From Anaerobutyricum stercoris (GTDB lineage Bacteria; Bacillota; Clostridia; Lachnospirales; Lachnospiraceae), in the NCBI GenBank assembly GCA_019116455.1, contig DXBR01000086.1:1-64000 (forward strand): a DNA stretch of 64,000 bases. The letters are read 5' to 3'. Positions 1-7,358 of the stretch are shown here, piece by piece. Position 1 is the stretch's first letter. Each line of letters opens with the position of its first letter. A program made the translations under genes and the position numbers. The notes beneath the pieces are model-generated. The model made no database searches. It had not been told where the DNA came from and saw only the letters and a program-made list of their open reading frames with translations.

Positions 1-168
1 TTTCTCAGCCATGTGGACTCCGAGGGAACCATTTACCGCGCCAATCACGCTTCCAACTACCTGGCGTTAAAAGGCACGTTAAACCGGGACATTCCGGCCA
101 TGCTGGCGCAGGTGGAAGAGGCGGAGAAAAGACAGGGCTATAAGGCAGAACGATACAGGATGTTGTAA
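1..168 (+). CDS. Radical SAM family protein, C-terminal fragment (cut by window edge)
   Basis: Only the last 55 codons are present, in frame 1, ending with TAA at 166-168. The fragment includes a segment reading YRANHASNYLALKGTLNRD. From memory, an RxNHASNYL-x-L-x-GTL signature occurs near the C-terminus of a family of Firmicutes radical SAM oxidoreductases. The CxxxCxxC cluster motif would lie upstream of the window and is not visible. The tail is charged and helical (QVEEAEKRQGYKAERYR). The gene converges on rqcH with only 45 nt between the stops and no visible hairpin terminator. The family call rests on one motif, so the substrate is unknown. Confidence 0.6.
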   Translation, partial: FLSHVDSEGTIYRANHASNYLALKGTLNRDIPAMLAQVEEAEKRQGYKAERYRML

Positions 169-180
169 CAGGAGGAACAT

Positions 181-219
181 ATGCTTTATGATAAAGCCAT
201 GTCGACAGTCTTTCTATGA
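181..219 (+). other. 12-codon ORF behind a strong ribosome binding site; possible remnant start of a lost gene
   Basis: Immediately after the radical SAM stop there is AGGAGGA, then ATG at 181 and a 12-codon frame (MLYDKAMSTVFL) ending at 219. It runs 6 nt into the antisense 3' end of rqcH. Such an exact Shine-Dalgarno site 12 nt after a stop usually starts the next gene of an operon. The frame is very short, so the likeliest reading is the stump of a downstream gene whose body was replaced when rqcH came to lie here in inverted orientation. A tiny peptide gene is the alternative. Confidence 0.25.
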
Positions 220-1962
220 TATTTCCTGGATTCCGCTGATGTCCGGCTCAATGGTCATGGAGTAGTTGGTGTGGTAGATCACGAAGCCCGGTTTTGCCTG
301 CGGCGGTTTTTTTAGATTCCGTCGTTCAGTGTAGTCCACCTCCACCTTCGGGGCGTCTTTGCCCTTGGAATAGTAGGCTGCCAGGCGGGCGGCCTCCTCA
401 TAGGTGCGGTCCGGCAGCTCCGAGGCTGTCTCCAGCTTGACGATCACGTGGGAGCCGGCCATTTTTTTGGCGTGGAACCACATGTCTTTGCCGTTGGCAA
501 ACTTGAATGTCAGCTCTTCGTTCTGGAAGTTATTTTTTCCCACGTACATATGGAAGCCGTCCGAGGAAATGTAATGGAACGGCTTGCTTTTGGCCTTGTT
601 TTTCTTTTTGCCGCGGTTCTGACCGTGGCGTTTTACATAATTATATTCCATCAGCTCTTCCTTGATCATGGCAAGGTCATTTTCGTCCCGGGCAATCTCC
701 AGAGCATTGCTGATGGACTCCAGATGGAGAAGCTCTGCACGGGTTTCTTCCACGAGGGTGGAGAGCGCCTCGTAGGTCCGTTTGAGCTTTCCGTAACGAT
801 CAAAATATTTCTTTGCATTTTCCATGGCGTCAAGCTGCGGATCCAGAGGAATGGTGATCTCCTGCCCGTCATAATAGTTGACGCAGGTCAGCTCCTTCTG
901 CCCCGGCTGCGCCTCGTAACCGTAGGTGTGGAGCAGCTCTCCGTAAATCTTATATTTCTCTTTTTTATCAGTATCTGACAGCTGCTTTCTCTGCAGATCA
1001 TATTTCTTGGCAGTCCGCTCGATGGCGTTGGAGACGATCCGGCGCAGGTCGGTGGACTTCTGACGGATTCTTGTCACCACTTCTTTTTCCGAATAGAAGG
1101 TGCGCAGCACCTCAGAGATAGAATCAAAGTTCTTCGTCTCCATATCCGGATACATGGTAAACGGCAGGCTGGCAAATTCCACCGGCGCCTTGCCCTGATA
1201 AACGATATTCGGCTGATACTGGTGCTCCTCGATCTGCGTCCGCAGACGGACGAGCTCTCCGTAAAGGGCGGTCTGTTCTTCCGGCGAGAGGGACGCCATG
1301 GCGGCGCTGCCGTCGATACCCGTCCGGTAACAAAGCTCGCTGGCAAACACCGGGCTGATGCCGGAAAGACTGGTATAGATACCCTTTTGCACGGTGGAAG
1401 CTTTTTTCAGCAGAACACGCTCCATCCACTCCGGAGTGACGGCATCAAGGGACACCTTGTCATGCACCGGCGGCGCCATGTAAGTCCGCCCCGGAAGAAC
1501 TTCACGCACAGAGCTGATCTGATGGGAAATGTGCTTGATGCTGTCGATGATCATTCCCGCGTCATCGAGAAAGATGATGTTGCTGTGCTTGCCCATGATC
1601 TCAACGACCAGCTTCTTCTGACACAGATCTCCCAGCTCATTGAGATGTTCGATGGATATCTCCATGATTCGTTCCATGCCCGGCTGGCCCACCCCCGTGA
1701 TCCGTCCGTTGCTGATATGCTTCCGCAGCAGCATGCAAAAATTCGGCGCGGTCAGCGGGTTCGCCTTATTATCCGGCGTAAAATAGACCAGCGGCAGACT
1801 GGCGCTGGCCGACAGCAGCAGCCGGTACGTTTCCTTCTGATTCTTTACAACCAGCAGCAGCTCATCGGCCTCCGGCTGATAAATTTTATAGATACGCCCG
1901 CCGGTAAGCAGACGATTCATATCATAAACAATATTGGAAATGACAATTCCGTCAAAAGCCAT
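214..1962 (-). CDS. rqcH: RqcH (NFACT family), ribosome quality control and alanine-tailing factor
   Basis: The protein has 582 residues when started at the ATG at 1962, which has AGGAGG seven bases upstream; a longer in-frame start at 2058 lacks such a site. Order seen: N-terminal NFACT-N domain beginning AFDGIVISNIVYDMN, with the family motif LVVEIMGKHSNIIFLD; a basic/charged coiled-coil middle (roughly residues 380-450); and a C-terminal NFACT-R domain from about residue 457, with GFHMYVGKNNFQN and DMWFHAKKMAGSHVIV. In the family, RqcH binds stalled 50S subunits carrying peptidyl-tRNA, recruits tRNA-Ala and adds C-terminal alanine degrons. Older annotations call it fibronectin-binding protein A homologue. 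It is a single-gene unit with its own promoter. Confidence 0.93.
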   Translation of the reverse strand: MAFDGIVISNIVYDMNRLLTGGRIYKIYQPEADELLLVVKNQKETYRLLLSASASLPLVYFTPDNKANPLTAPNFCMLLRKHISNGRITGVGQPGMERIMEISIEHLNELGDLCQKKLVVEIMGKHSNIIFLDDAGMIIDSIKHISHQISSVREVLPGRTYMAPPVHDKVSLDAVTPEWMERVLLKKASTVQKGIYTSLSGISPVFASELCYRTGIDGSAAMASLSPEEQTALYGELVRLRTQIEEHQYQPNIVYQGKAPVEFASLPFTMYPDMETKNFDSISEVLRTFYSEKEVVTRIRQKSTDLRRIVSNAIERTAKKYDLQRKQLSDTDKKEKYKIYGELLHTYGYEAQPGQKELTCVNYYDGQEITIPLDPQLDAMENAKKYFDRYGKLKRTYEALSTLVEETRAELLHLESISNALEIARDENDLAMIKEELMEYNYVKRHGQNRGKKKNKAKSKPFHYISSDGFHMYVGKNNFQNEELTFKFANGKDMWFHAKKMAGSHVIVKLETASELPDRTYEEAARLAAYYSKGKDAPKVEVDYTERRNLKKPPQAKPGFVIYHTNYSMTIEPDISGIQEIS

Positions 1963-2070
1963 ATATATTCCTCCTGTGAAAACTGCGGCGCCCGGTACAT
2001 TTCCTGAGAAATGCACCGGCTTGCAGTACATTTTTACGAAAGCTCTGCCAAAAGGCAAAAATCCTTATGT

Positions 2071-2100
2071 ACTATACCATAGACGGAAGGAGGATGTCAA
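2071..2100 (-). promoter_or_regulatory. Sigma-A promoter of rqcH
   Basis: Read on the minus strand: TTGACA (2100-2095), an 18-nt spacer, then TATAGT (2076-2071). It lies about 110 nt upstream of the rqcH start codon with no intervening gene. Confidence 0.7.
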
Positions 2101-2158
2101 AAGAAGCGGAATTGTGAAAATATTCTATTTTTATACCTTCTGAATTATGATAAAATAA

Positions 2159-2365
2159 AACAATACCATTCACAAAAAGAAATTACAGGAAGAGGTTGCG
2201 GCTCATGGTGAAGCAAGAGGTGAAGCCAAAAAGGCCAGAGAAACCGCTTTTCGGCTGCGCTGCATGAATTATCCGGTGGAGCTGATAGCCGAGATTGTTG
2301 ATGTGCCAATTGCCAGGATAGAGGCGTGGTTTTCTGCGGAGCAGATGCACAATAATTTTGATTGA
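2159..2365 (+). pseudogene. C-terminal remnant of an Rpn/PD-(D/E)XK-type transposase-like nuclease
   Basis: A frame without a start codon runs to TGA at 2363-2365. It reads as a charged helix (EEVAAHGEARGEAKKARET) followed by a small helix-turn-helix-like end (LIAEIVDVPIARIEAWFSAE). This tail, a repetitive EGxxEG/EAxxEAKK helix then an 'L..IAE.......I..W' segment, is the usual end of Rpn-family recombination-promoting nucleases and related putative transposases. The catalytic PD-(D/E)XK domain is absent, so only a fossil remains. The match is by pattern only, and a different family with the same tail is possible. Confidence 0.45.
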
Positions 2366-2379
2366 AATATCAAATTGTA

Positions 2380-2419
2380 AACAGGGACAAAGTTTCAGGG
2401 GCTTTGTCCCTGTTTCTTT
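2380..2419. repeat. 40-bp stem-loop repeat, copy 1
   Basis: The element is an inverted repeat: ACAGGGACAAAG, loop TTTCAGGGG, CTTTGTCCCTGT, followed by TTTCTTTT. A near-identical copy (39 of 40 bases) lies at 4620-4659 in the same orientation. It could act as a terminator because of the T-rich tail, but its duplication and flanking position suggest a REP-like mobile or repeated element. Confidence 0.8.
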
Positions 2420-2512
2420 TGCGTGGATGAGTGGATGATATATCCGGTAAATCCGTGCGGACATTTTGGAAATGAAAAAAATTTATTAATTTGAAAAAAA
2501 TACAAAAAATCT

Positions 2513-2549
2513 GTCACAAAACGCCTGCAAAACCGTTTCATATATGAAA
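2513..2549 (+). promoter_or_regulatory. Probable autogenous ECF-type promoter and palindrome upstream of the sigma gene
   Basis: No sigma-A promoter is evident here. GTCACAAA (2513-2520) is followed 13 nt later by CGTTTCATATA; the 14-bp perfect palindrome TTTCATATATGAAA spans 2536-2549. A further perfect 17-bp inverted repeat (TCTGTTTT-C-AAAACAGA, 2580-2596) lies between this and the start codon. ECF sigma genes commonly transcribe themselves from such non-consensus promoters. This is inference from position. Confidence 0.35.
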
Positions 2550-2657
2550 GCAGATAAAAACGCTGCAGGCCTGCGAACGTCTGTTTTCAAAACAGATAGA
2601 TTTACAGAAAAAAATACCTTTTAAAGGAATTATCAGATGCGGAGGAGAGATGTAACT

Positions 2658-3203
2658 ATGATTGCTTACCTGGAATTGCTGGACACGCCGGAGGAAAAGG
2701 CGGCATTTCAAACATTATATGAAATGTACGTACAAAAGATGTATCAGATTGCTTTTCGCATCACGGGCAATGAAGTATCCGCGGAGGACATGGTTCATGA
2801 GACCTTTTTGTCCCTGACAAAGCATATGGACAAACTTGACAATGTGCAAAGCCGCCGGACATGGAATTATATACTCACGGCACTGAAACATCATTGTTTT
2901 GATCTGCTGGAAAAGCAGAAGCGGGTGGCCCCTTATTGTGACGAAGATGATGTACGTGTTCCGGGAGAATCGGGGCCTGAGGCTGAACTGATCGGGCAGG
3001 AGCAAAAGGCATTGATAGCTGATCTGGTCTGTCAGCTCTCGTATCCATATAAAGAGGTGCTGTATCTGCAATATTATAATGAAATGAAAGTAAAAGAGAT
3101 TGCAGCTCTGCTTCAGATCAGGCCTGATTATGTGAGACAGGTTGCACGAAGAGCGAAGGAGCAGCTTAGAAAGAAAATGACAGAAATGGGGTATGAAAGA
3201 TGA
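2658..3203 (+). CDS. ECF-like RNA polymerase sigma factor (sigma-70 family)
   Basis: The protein has 181 residues when started at ATG 2658, which has GGAGGA nine bases upstream; the frame is open to 2637 without a good site. Region 2 is visible at roughly residues 20-90 (YVQKMYQIAFRITGNEVSAEDMVHETF cut here into its YxxAxRITGN and AEDxVxETF elements). Region 4 is at about 120-175 (PYKEVLYLQYYNEMKVKEI and IRPDYVRQVARRAKEQL). Regions 1.1 and 3 are missing, as in ECF factors. It overlaps the next gene by ATGA, a translational coupling typical of sigma/anti-sigma pairs. The target regulon is unknown; the linked vanZ-like gene is a candidate. Confidence 0.88.
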   Translation: MIAYLELLDTPEEKAAFQTLYEMYVQKMYQIAFRITGNEVSAEDMVHETFLSLTKHMDKLDNVQSRRTWNYILTALKHHCFDLLEKQKRVAPYCDEDDVRVPGESGPEAELIGQEQKALIADLVCQLSYPYKEVLYLQYYNEMKVKEIAALLQIRPDYVRQVARRAKEQLRKKMTEMGYER

Positions 3204-3976
3204 AAAAACAGATGTTGGATGAGCATATTTTAAAAGAGGCTGTATGTATGGCTGCGGAGAGGGAATTGGATAATCTTGACACAGAGATGCAAAACAAGTA
3301 TCATACATTTACACCGCAGTTTGAGGAGAAAATGCAGAGATTACTGCAGGAGAATACGCACATTTTCGGAAATGAAAAAGTTTCGTTCCTGCAAAAACTG
3401 CAAAAATCCAGAAAAAAAAGAGAGAAACACCATATATTTGCGGGAAGTCGTTATATTTTGGTGGCTGTACTTTTAATGGTGCTGGCATCTGCCGCGGCAC
3501 TTGCCAGTGAAGATGTGCGGGAGGGATTAAGGAAACTGAGTATTCAGTTTTCCTCAAACGGCGTTTCCATTGAAGGAGCTAAAAATGAGAATGCAGCAGA
3601 AGAAAATAGCGCAGATGACGAACAGCCGTTTCGTGCTTATAGATGGAAGAACGTGCCGGAAGGGTATCATTTGGTGAATGAGACGGAAGAACCGGAAAGC
3701 AGAATGTATACAGTATGGTACCAGAATAAAGAAGAAAATAATTTGCATTTCATGCAGCATGACGCATCGATATATACGGTGACTATCACGTGCAATGAAG
3801 AAGAGGGATACAAAAGAAAAATCGATCTGAACGGCACAGAAGCCTACTCTGTATCCAGCGGCCGGGATAATTCGATTTTCTTTGAAAAGGATGGATACAT
3901 ATTTACTATCATGTCGGAACAGCCGGAAGAGATTATTGTGGAGTGGATCAAAAATTCCGGAATTCTTCAGGAGTAA
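3200..3976 (+). CDS. Membrane-anchored DUF4367 protein, probable anti-sigma factor
   Basis: A 258-residue protein coupled to the sigma gene by a 4-bp overlap. Residues 1-83 are cytoplasmic, charged and helical. One transmembrane helix lies at about 84-103 (YILVAVLLMVLASAAALA). The outside part contains a DUF4367-like domain from about 150 to the end, starting at YRWKNVPEGYHLV and ending EEIIVEWIKNSGI. In Clostridia, DUF4367 proteins paired with a small sigma factor are widely taken as its membrane anti-sigma partner: the N-terminal part binds sigma and the outer domain senses a cell-surface signal. The role here is inferred from this arrangement. Confidence 0.75.
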   Translation: MKKQMLDEHILKEAVCMAAERELDNLDTEMQNKYHTFTPQFEEKMQRLLQENTHIFGNEKVSFLQKLQKSRKKREKHHIFAGSRYILVAVLLMVLASAAALASEDVREGLRKLSIQFSSNGVSIEGAKNENAAEENSADDEQPFRAYRWKNVPEGYHLVNETEEPESRMYTVWYQNKEENNLHFMQHDASIYTVTITCNEEEGYKRKIDLNGTEAYSVSSGRDNSIFFEKDGYIFTIMSEQPEEIIVEWIKNSGILQE

Positions 3977-4044
3977 AATAGAACGTATATAAAATGATGC
4001 GGCAGATATATATGAGATAAATATAAGTTAATTTGGAGGGGAAG

Positions 4045-4578
4045 ATGATTTTAAATCTTGTTTTTGGCATTTTATTTTTTGTCATATTAACAATATGCCT
4101 GGTAACGGCGTTGGCAGGACATTTCAGATGGGATGTGTCGGAAATTATAAAGTTTCTGGCAATGGCAGCCACATTCATTGTTTTTTTAACCGTGCTGCTT
4201 TTTCCGCTGCCGCTGTCGCAGGATGAGCTAGGTTTCGCTGGCATCAACATAATTCCCTTTAAAACCATAGCTGGATATATTACTTCGGCGGTAAGGGACG
4301 GCATGATTGGAACAGCACTCTCTCAGATTTGTGGGAATATTCTTTTGTTTTTCTTTCTTATGAGCGTGTTGGGATGGTATATGCGTCTGTATAGTTTTCG
4401 CGCATATATTAAATGGCTTTTGACTTTTGCTGTTATGGCGGAAGGAATCCAGGCTGTGGTTAGTTTGTTTCTGGGATATCTGTACCGGAGCATTGATATT
4501 GATGATATGATCTTGTATATCATTGGTGGTTTACTGTCTTATGCGTGGCTGGGGAGATATGCGAAGGAAAGTGAATAA
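4045..4578 (+). CDS. VanZ-like integral membrane protein
   Basis: The protein has 177 residues from ATG 4045, preceded by GGAGGGG; a TTG 12 nt earlier is less likely because it would precede the site. Four to five hydrophobic helices are visible, with the VanZ pattern: a helix ending in LLFPLPL, the conserved INIIPF loop, then GNILLFFFLMSVLGW and a final helix pair (IDIDDMILYIIGGLLSYAW, matching the VanZ 'D.DD...N..G...GY' motif). VanZ family members are linked to low-level teicoplanin or lipoglycopeptide resistance. It follows the sigma/anti-sigma pair by 68 nt and is probably part of the same cell-envelope response. Confidence 0.75.
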   Translation: MILNLVFGILFFVILTICLVTALAGHFRWDVSEIIKFLAMAATFIVFLTVLLFPLPLSQDELGFAGINIIPFKTIAGYITSAVRDGMIGTALSQICGNILLFFFLMSVLGWYMRLYSFRAYIKWLLTFAVMAEGIQAVVSLFLGYLYRSIDIDDMILYIIGGLLSYAWLGRYAKESE

Positions 4579-4619
4579 TTGCACAGCAAAAAGAAAAAGG
4601 TGACGAGTATGCAGGAGAA

Positions 4620-4659
4620 AACAGGGACAGAGTTTCAGGGGCTTTGTCCCTGTTTCTTT
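4620..4659. repeat. 40-bp stem-loop repeat, copy 2
   Basis: Same orientation and sequence as the copy at 2380-2419 except for one base in the left arm (ACAGGGACAGAG). Inverted arms around TTTCAGGGG and a TTTCTTT tail make it a possible terminator for the vanZ-like gene. The two copies enclose exactly the sigma/anti-sigma/vanZ block. Confidence 0.8.
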
Positions 4660-4693
4660 GGTTGTATTAGTGCCTGGAGCAGGGTACTATTTT

Positions 4694-4722
4694 TTGACAT
4701 AGATTTTCTGCTGTGGTACTAT
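4694..4722 (+). promoter_or_regulatory. Sigma-A promoter of the PH-domain gene
   Basis: TTGACA (4694-4699), 17-nt spacer, TACTAT (4717-4722), 57 nt before the start codon of the PH-domain gene. Confidence 0.8.
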
Positions 4723-4778
4723 AAAACAATCCCATGCCGGATGGCATTGTATGTACGGACAGAAAGGAGCAAAGAGCT

Positions 4779-5216
4779 ATGAGTAAGATAGAAAACGGAG
4801 AAATTCGTGAGATTGGCAATAATATAATCTGGCAGGACCGGAAGCATCATCTGTGGTTTCCGATCAGTTTTACAAAGTATTCCGTGGGGGACGGCAGACT
4901 GTATATTAATTCCGGACTGCTTTCCTCGAGAGAAGACGAGTGCCTGCTGTACCGGATCACGGATATCAGCCTGACGAGGAGTCTCGCGCAGAGGATTTTT
5001 GGAACGGGGACCATTGAGCTGAATACGAAGGATCAGTCCACACCGCTGATCCGGCTGGAAAATATCGCTCACTCGGTGGAAGTGAAACGAATGCTCAGTA
5101 ATCTCATTGAGAAAGAACGGGAAGAGAAGAAAGTGGTTGGCCGCGACATGTACGGAGCTGCCGGGCATCTGGATGATATAGAATATGGAAATGAACCGCA
5201 GGATCTTGATTTATAA
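4779..5216 (+). CDS. Bacterial PH-domain protein (bPH_2 / YdbS-like)
   Basis: A 145-residue soluble protein started at ATG 4779 behind AAAGGAGC. It has the beta-rich pattern of a bacterial PH domain: WFPISFTKYSVGDGRLYINSG split around a turn, then a polar strand CLLYRITDISLTRSLAQRIF, GTIELNTKD, and a C-terminal helix VEVKRMLSNLIEKEREEKK. The family 'Y.I.DI....SL..RIFG.GTI.L.T.D' signature is clear. There is no membrane segment. The tail after the helix is acidic. The function of these stand-alone bPH domains is not known. It is a single-gene unit with its own promoter, ahead of the histidine operon. Confidence 0.75.
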   Translation: MSKIENGEIREIGNNIIWQDRKHHLWFPISFTKYSVGDGRLYINSGLLSSREDECLLYRITDISLTRSLAQRIFGTGTIELNTKDQSTPLIRLENIAHSVEVKRMLSNLIEKEREEKKVVGRDMYGAAGHLDDIEYGNEPQDLDL

Positions 5217-5317
5217 AGGCTGCGCCGGCTGCCGGTAAAAGGAATCCAGACCGGTAAATCCCAGCCGAAATCCCAGCTGGCAGCTGACAAAATCCCGACT
5301 GGCAGACGATAAAAAGA

Positions 5318-5346
5318 TTGACAAGCGGGAGGAAGAAAGGTATAAT
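5318..5346 (+). promoter_or_regulatory. Consensus sigma-A promoter of the histidine operon
   Basis: TTGACA (5318-5323), exactly 17 nt, TATAAT (5341-5346): both hexamers are perfect. The leader to hisZ is only about 66 nt, too short for a T-box, and no histidine-codon leader peptide or terminator was seen. Such a strong promoter without visible attenuation suggests control by a repressor or by HisG feedback. Confidence 0.92.
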
Positions 5347-5418
5347 CGAGATTGCATTGCTGCGTTACCACTGCATTGCGATAAAGTAAAACGTTTAGAC
5401 AGGGAGAGACTTTTATTT

Positions 5419-6684
5419 ATGAAGGAAAAATTACTTCACACCCCGGAGGGCGTCAGAGATATTTACAATTCTGAATGTAAGAAGAAGACAGCGCTGGAGC
5501 GCAGACTGCATCAGGTGCTGTCGCTTTACGGCTATCAGGATATCGAGACGCCGGCCTTTGAGTTTTTTGATATATTTAACAGTGATACGGGAACGGTGAG
5601 CTCCCGGGAGATGTTCAAGTTTTTTGACAGGGATAATAATACTTTGGTGCTGCGGCCGGATATGACGCCGTCCATCGCCAGAAGCGTGGCAAAATATTAC
5701 AGCGACTGTACATTTCCGCTGCGGCTTTCTTATGTGGGCAATACATTTCTTAATAACAGAAGTTATCAGGGTAAGCTGGCGGAGAAGACAGAGCTGGGCG
5801 CCGAGTATATCAACGACGATTCGCCGGAGGCGGACGCCGAGGCCATCGTCATGATGATCGACTGTTTCCTGGAAGCCGGCCTGAATGATTTCCGTATTGA
5901 TATCGGTCAGAGTGAGTTTTACAGAGGAATCATGGAGGCGCTGGACGTATCCGACGAGGTAAAGGCGCAGATCCATGAATATATTGAGAATAAGAACTCT
6001 CTGGGTATGGAACTTCTGCTGGCGGATCTGCCTATGAAGGACTGCTACCGGAACATTTTGCTGGAATATAACGAGCTGTACGGCGATGTGTCCATGCTTG
6101 AGCAGGCGAAAAAGCTGACGGTGAATCCGAGATGCCAGGCGGCCATCGAGCGTCTGGAGCAGGTCTATGAGGTGATCTGTCATTACGGCTACGAGAAATA
6201 TGTAAGCTTTGACCTTGGTATGGTCAATCATTTTGATTACTACACAGGCATTATTTTCAGAGGATATACTTACGGAACCGGAGACGCCATCGGAAAAGGA
6301 GGCCGGTATGACAATCTGCTCATGCAGTTTGGTAAAAATGCACCGGCCATCGGTTTTACCATTCTGGTGGATGATATGCTTTCTGCTCTGGACAGGCAGA
6401 ATATCCCGGTTTCCATCCGTGAATTTGAGTATTCCGTACTCCTTTATAATAGAAAGGATATGTCGACGGCCGTCGGTCTTGCCATGGAAATGCGAACCGG
6501 CGGAGATAAGCTGGAGTGCATCTGCATGAAGGAAGACCAGCAGGCAGGGGATTATATTTCCTTCGCGAAAGCGCAGGGCGCCCGGGCGGTGTTCGTCCTG
6601 GACGGGGATGCGCTGATCATCCATGATTTTTCTGCCGGCAGAGTGGCACAGACCAGTCTGACTAATTTCAGGAGGGAGTACTAG
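5419..6684 (+). CDS. hisZ: ATP phosphoribosyltransferase regulatory subunit HisZ
   Basis: A 421-residue paralogue of histidyl-tRNA synthetase without the tRNA-binding role. Class II motifs are recognisable: TPEGVRDIYNSECKKK at the start, motif 2 region LVLRPDMTPSIARSVAKYY, and the late GGRYDNLLMQFGKNAPAIGF. HisZ pairs with the short form of HisG, which lacks its own regulatory domain, to form the hetero-octameric ATP phosphoribosyltransferase of step 1 of histidine synthesis. hisG follows after one base. It is first in a five-gene operon from the promoter at 5318-5346. The AGGGAGAG site supports the ATG at 5419. A true HisRS is unlikely because of the linked hisG. Confidence 0.95.
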   Translation: MKEKLLHTPEGVRDIYNSECKKKTALERRLHQVLSLYGYQDIETPAFEFFDIFNSDTGTVSSREMFKFFDRDNNTLVLRPDMTPSIARSVAKYYSDCTFPLRLSYVGNTFLNNRSYQGKLAEKTELGAEYINDDSPEADAEAIVMMIDCFLEAGLNDFRIDIGQSEFYRGIMEALDVSDEVKAQIHEYIENKNSLGMELLLADLPMKDCYRNILLEYNELYGDVSMLEQAKKLTVNPRCQAAIERLEQVYEVICHYGYEKYVSFDLGMVNHFDYYTGIIFRGYTYGTGDAIGKGGRYDNLLMQFGKNAPAIGFTILVDDMLSALDRQNIPVSIREFEYSVLLYNRKDMSTAVGLAMEMRTGGDKLECICMKEDQQAGDYISFAKAQGARAVFVLDGDALIIHDFSAGRVAQTSLTNFRREY

Positions 6685-6685
6685 A

Positions 6686-7327
6686 ATGCGGTATTTAACA
6701 TTTGCCCTGGCGAAAGGGCGTCTGGCAAAAACGACCATGGCCATGTTTGAGGAGCTGGGAATCACCTGCGAGGCCATGAAGGATAAAGATACGAGAAAGC
6801 TGATTTTTGTCAATGAAGAGCTGAAGCTCAAGTTTTTTCTGGCAAAGGCGTCGGACGTGCCGACCTATGTGGAGTACGGCGCGGCGGATATCGGCGTTGT
6901 CGGTGAGGACACGATTCTGGAAGAGGGAAGAAATCTTTACGAGGTGATGGATCTGGGATTTGGAAAGTGCCGTATGTGCGTCTGCGGCCCGGCGTCCGCC
7001 AGAGAGAAGCTCAAACACGGAGAGCTGATTCGCGTGGCGTCCAAGTATCCGCACATCGCCAAGGATTACTTCTATAATAAGAAGTTTCAGACCGTGGAGA
7101 TCATCAAACTGAATGGTTCCGTGGAGCTGGCGCCGATCGTGGGCCTTTCTGAGGTAATCGTGGATATCGTGGAGACCGGCTCCACGCTCCGTGCCAACGG
7201 CCTTGAGGTGCTGGAAGAGATCTGTTCCCTTTCCGCCCGGATGGTGGTCAATCAGGTAAGTCTCAAAATGGAGCAGGAGCGGATCCGCAAGCTGATCCAG
7301 GATCTGCGGGCGTTAAAGGCGGTATAA
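6686..7327 (+). CDS. hisG: ATP phosphoribosyltransferase catalytic subunit, short form
   Basis: 213 residues, the size of HisG-S, which lacks the C-terminal histidine-binding domain and depends on HisZ. Visible elements are the N-terminal FALAKGRLAKTT, the YVEYGAADIGVVGED strand-loop, and the phosphoribosyl pyrophosphate-binding loop VDIVETGSTLRANGLEVLEE. It catalyses ATP + PRPP to phosphoribosyl-ATP, the committed step. It lies one base after hisZ, with GGAGGG upstream inside the end of that gene, so the two subunits are made together. Confidence 0.96.
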   Translation: MRYLTFALAKGRLAKTTMAMFEELGITCEAMKDKDTRKLIFVNEELKLKFFLAKASDVPTYVEYGAADIGVVGEDTILEEGRNLYEVMDLGFGKCRMCVCGPASAREKLKHGELIRVASKYPHIAKDYFYNKKFQTVEIIKLNGSVELAPIVGLSEVIVDIVETGSTLRANGLEVLEEICSLSARMVVNQVSLKMEQERIRKLIQDLRALKAV

Positions 7328-7358
7328 GAAAAAAGAAATAATAATGTGGAGGAAAACA

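Noticed and set aside
4579..4782. 67-codon plus-strand frame after the vanZ-like gene
   Set aside because: It runs through the 40-bp repeat and the promoter of the next gene, and has no ribosome site.
5250..5312. Tandem AAATCCC-AG units before the his promoter
   Set aside because: Three imperfect, unevenly spaced copies only; too weak to call an operator or CRISPR-like repeat. No CRISPR array is present in the window.
5347..5418. Possible T-box or attenuator in the histidine leader
   Set aside because: The leader is about 66 nt, with no T-box sequence, no run of His codons and no terminator.
5431..6831. 466-codon minus-strand open frame opposite hisZ/hisG
   Set aside because: It is a shadow of the his genes: no ribosome site, no protein-like motifs, and both plus-strand genes are fully recognisable.
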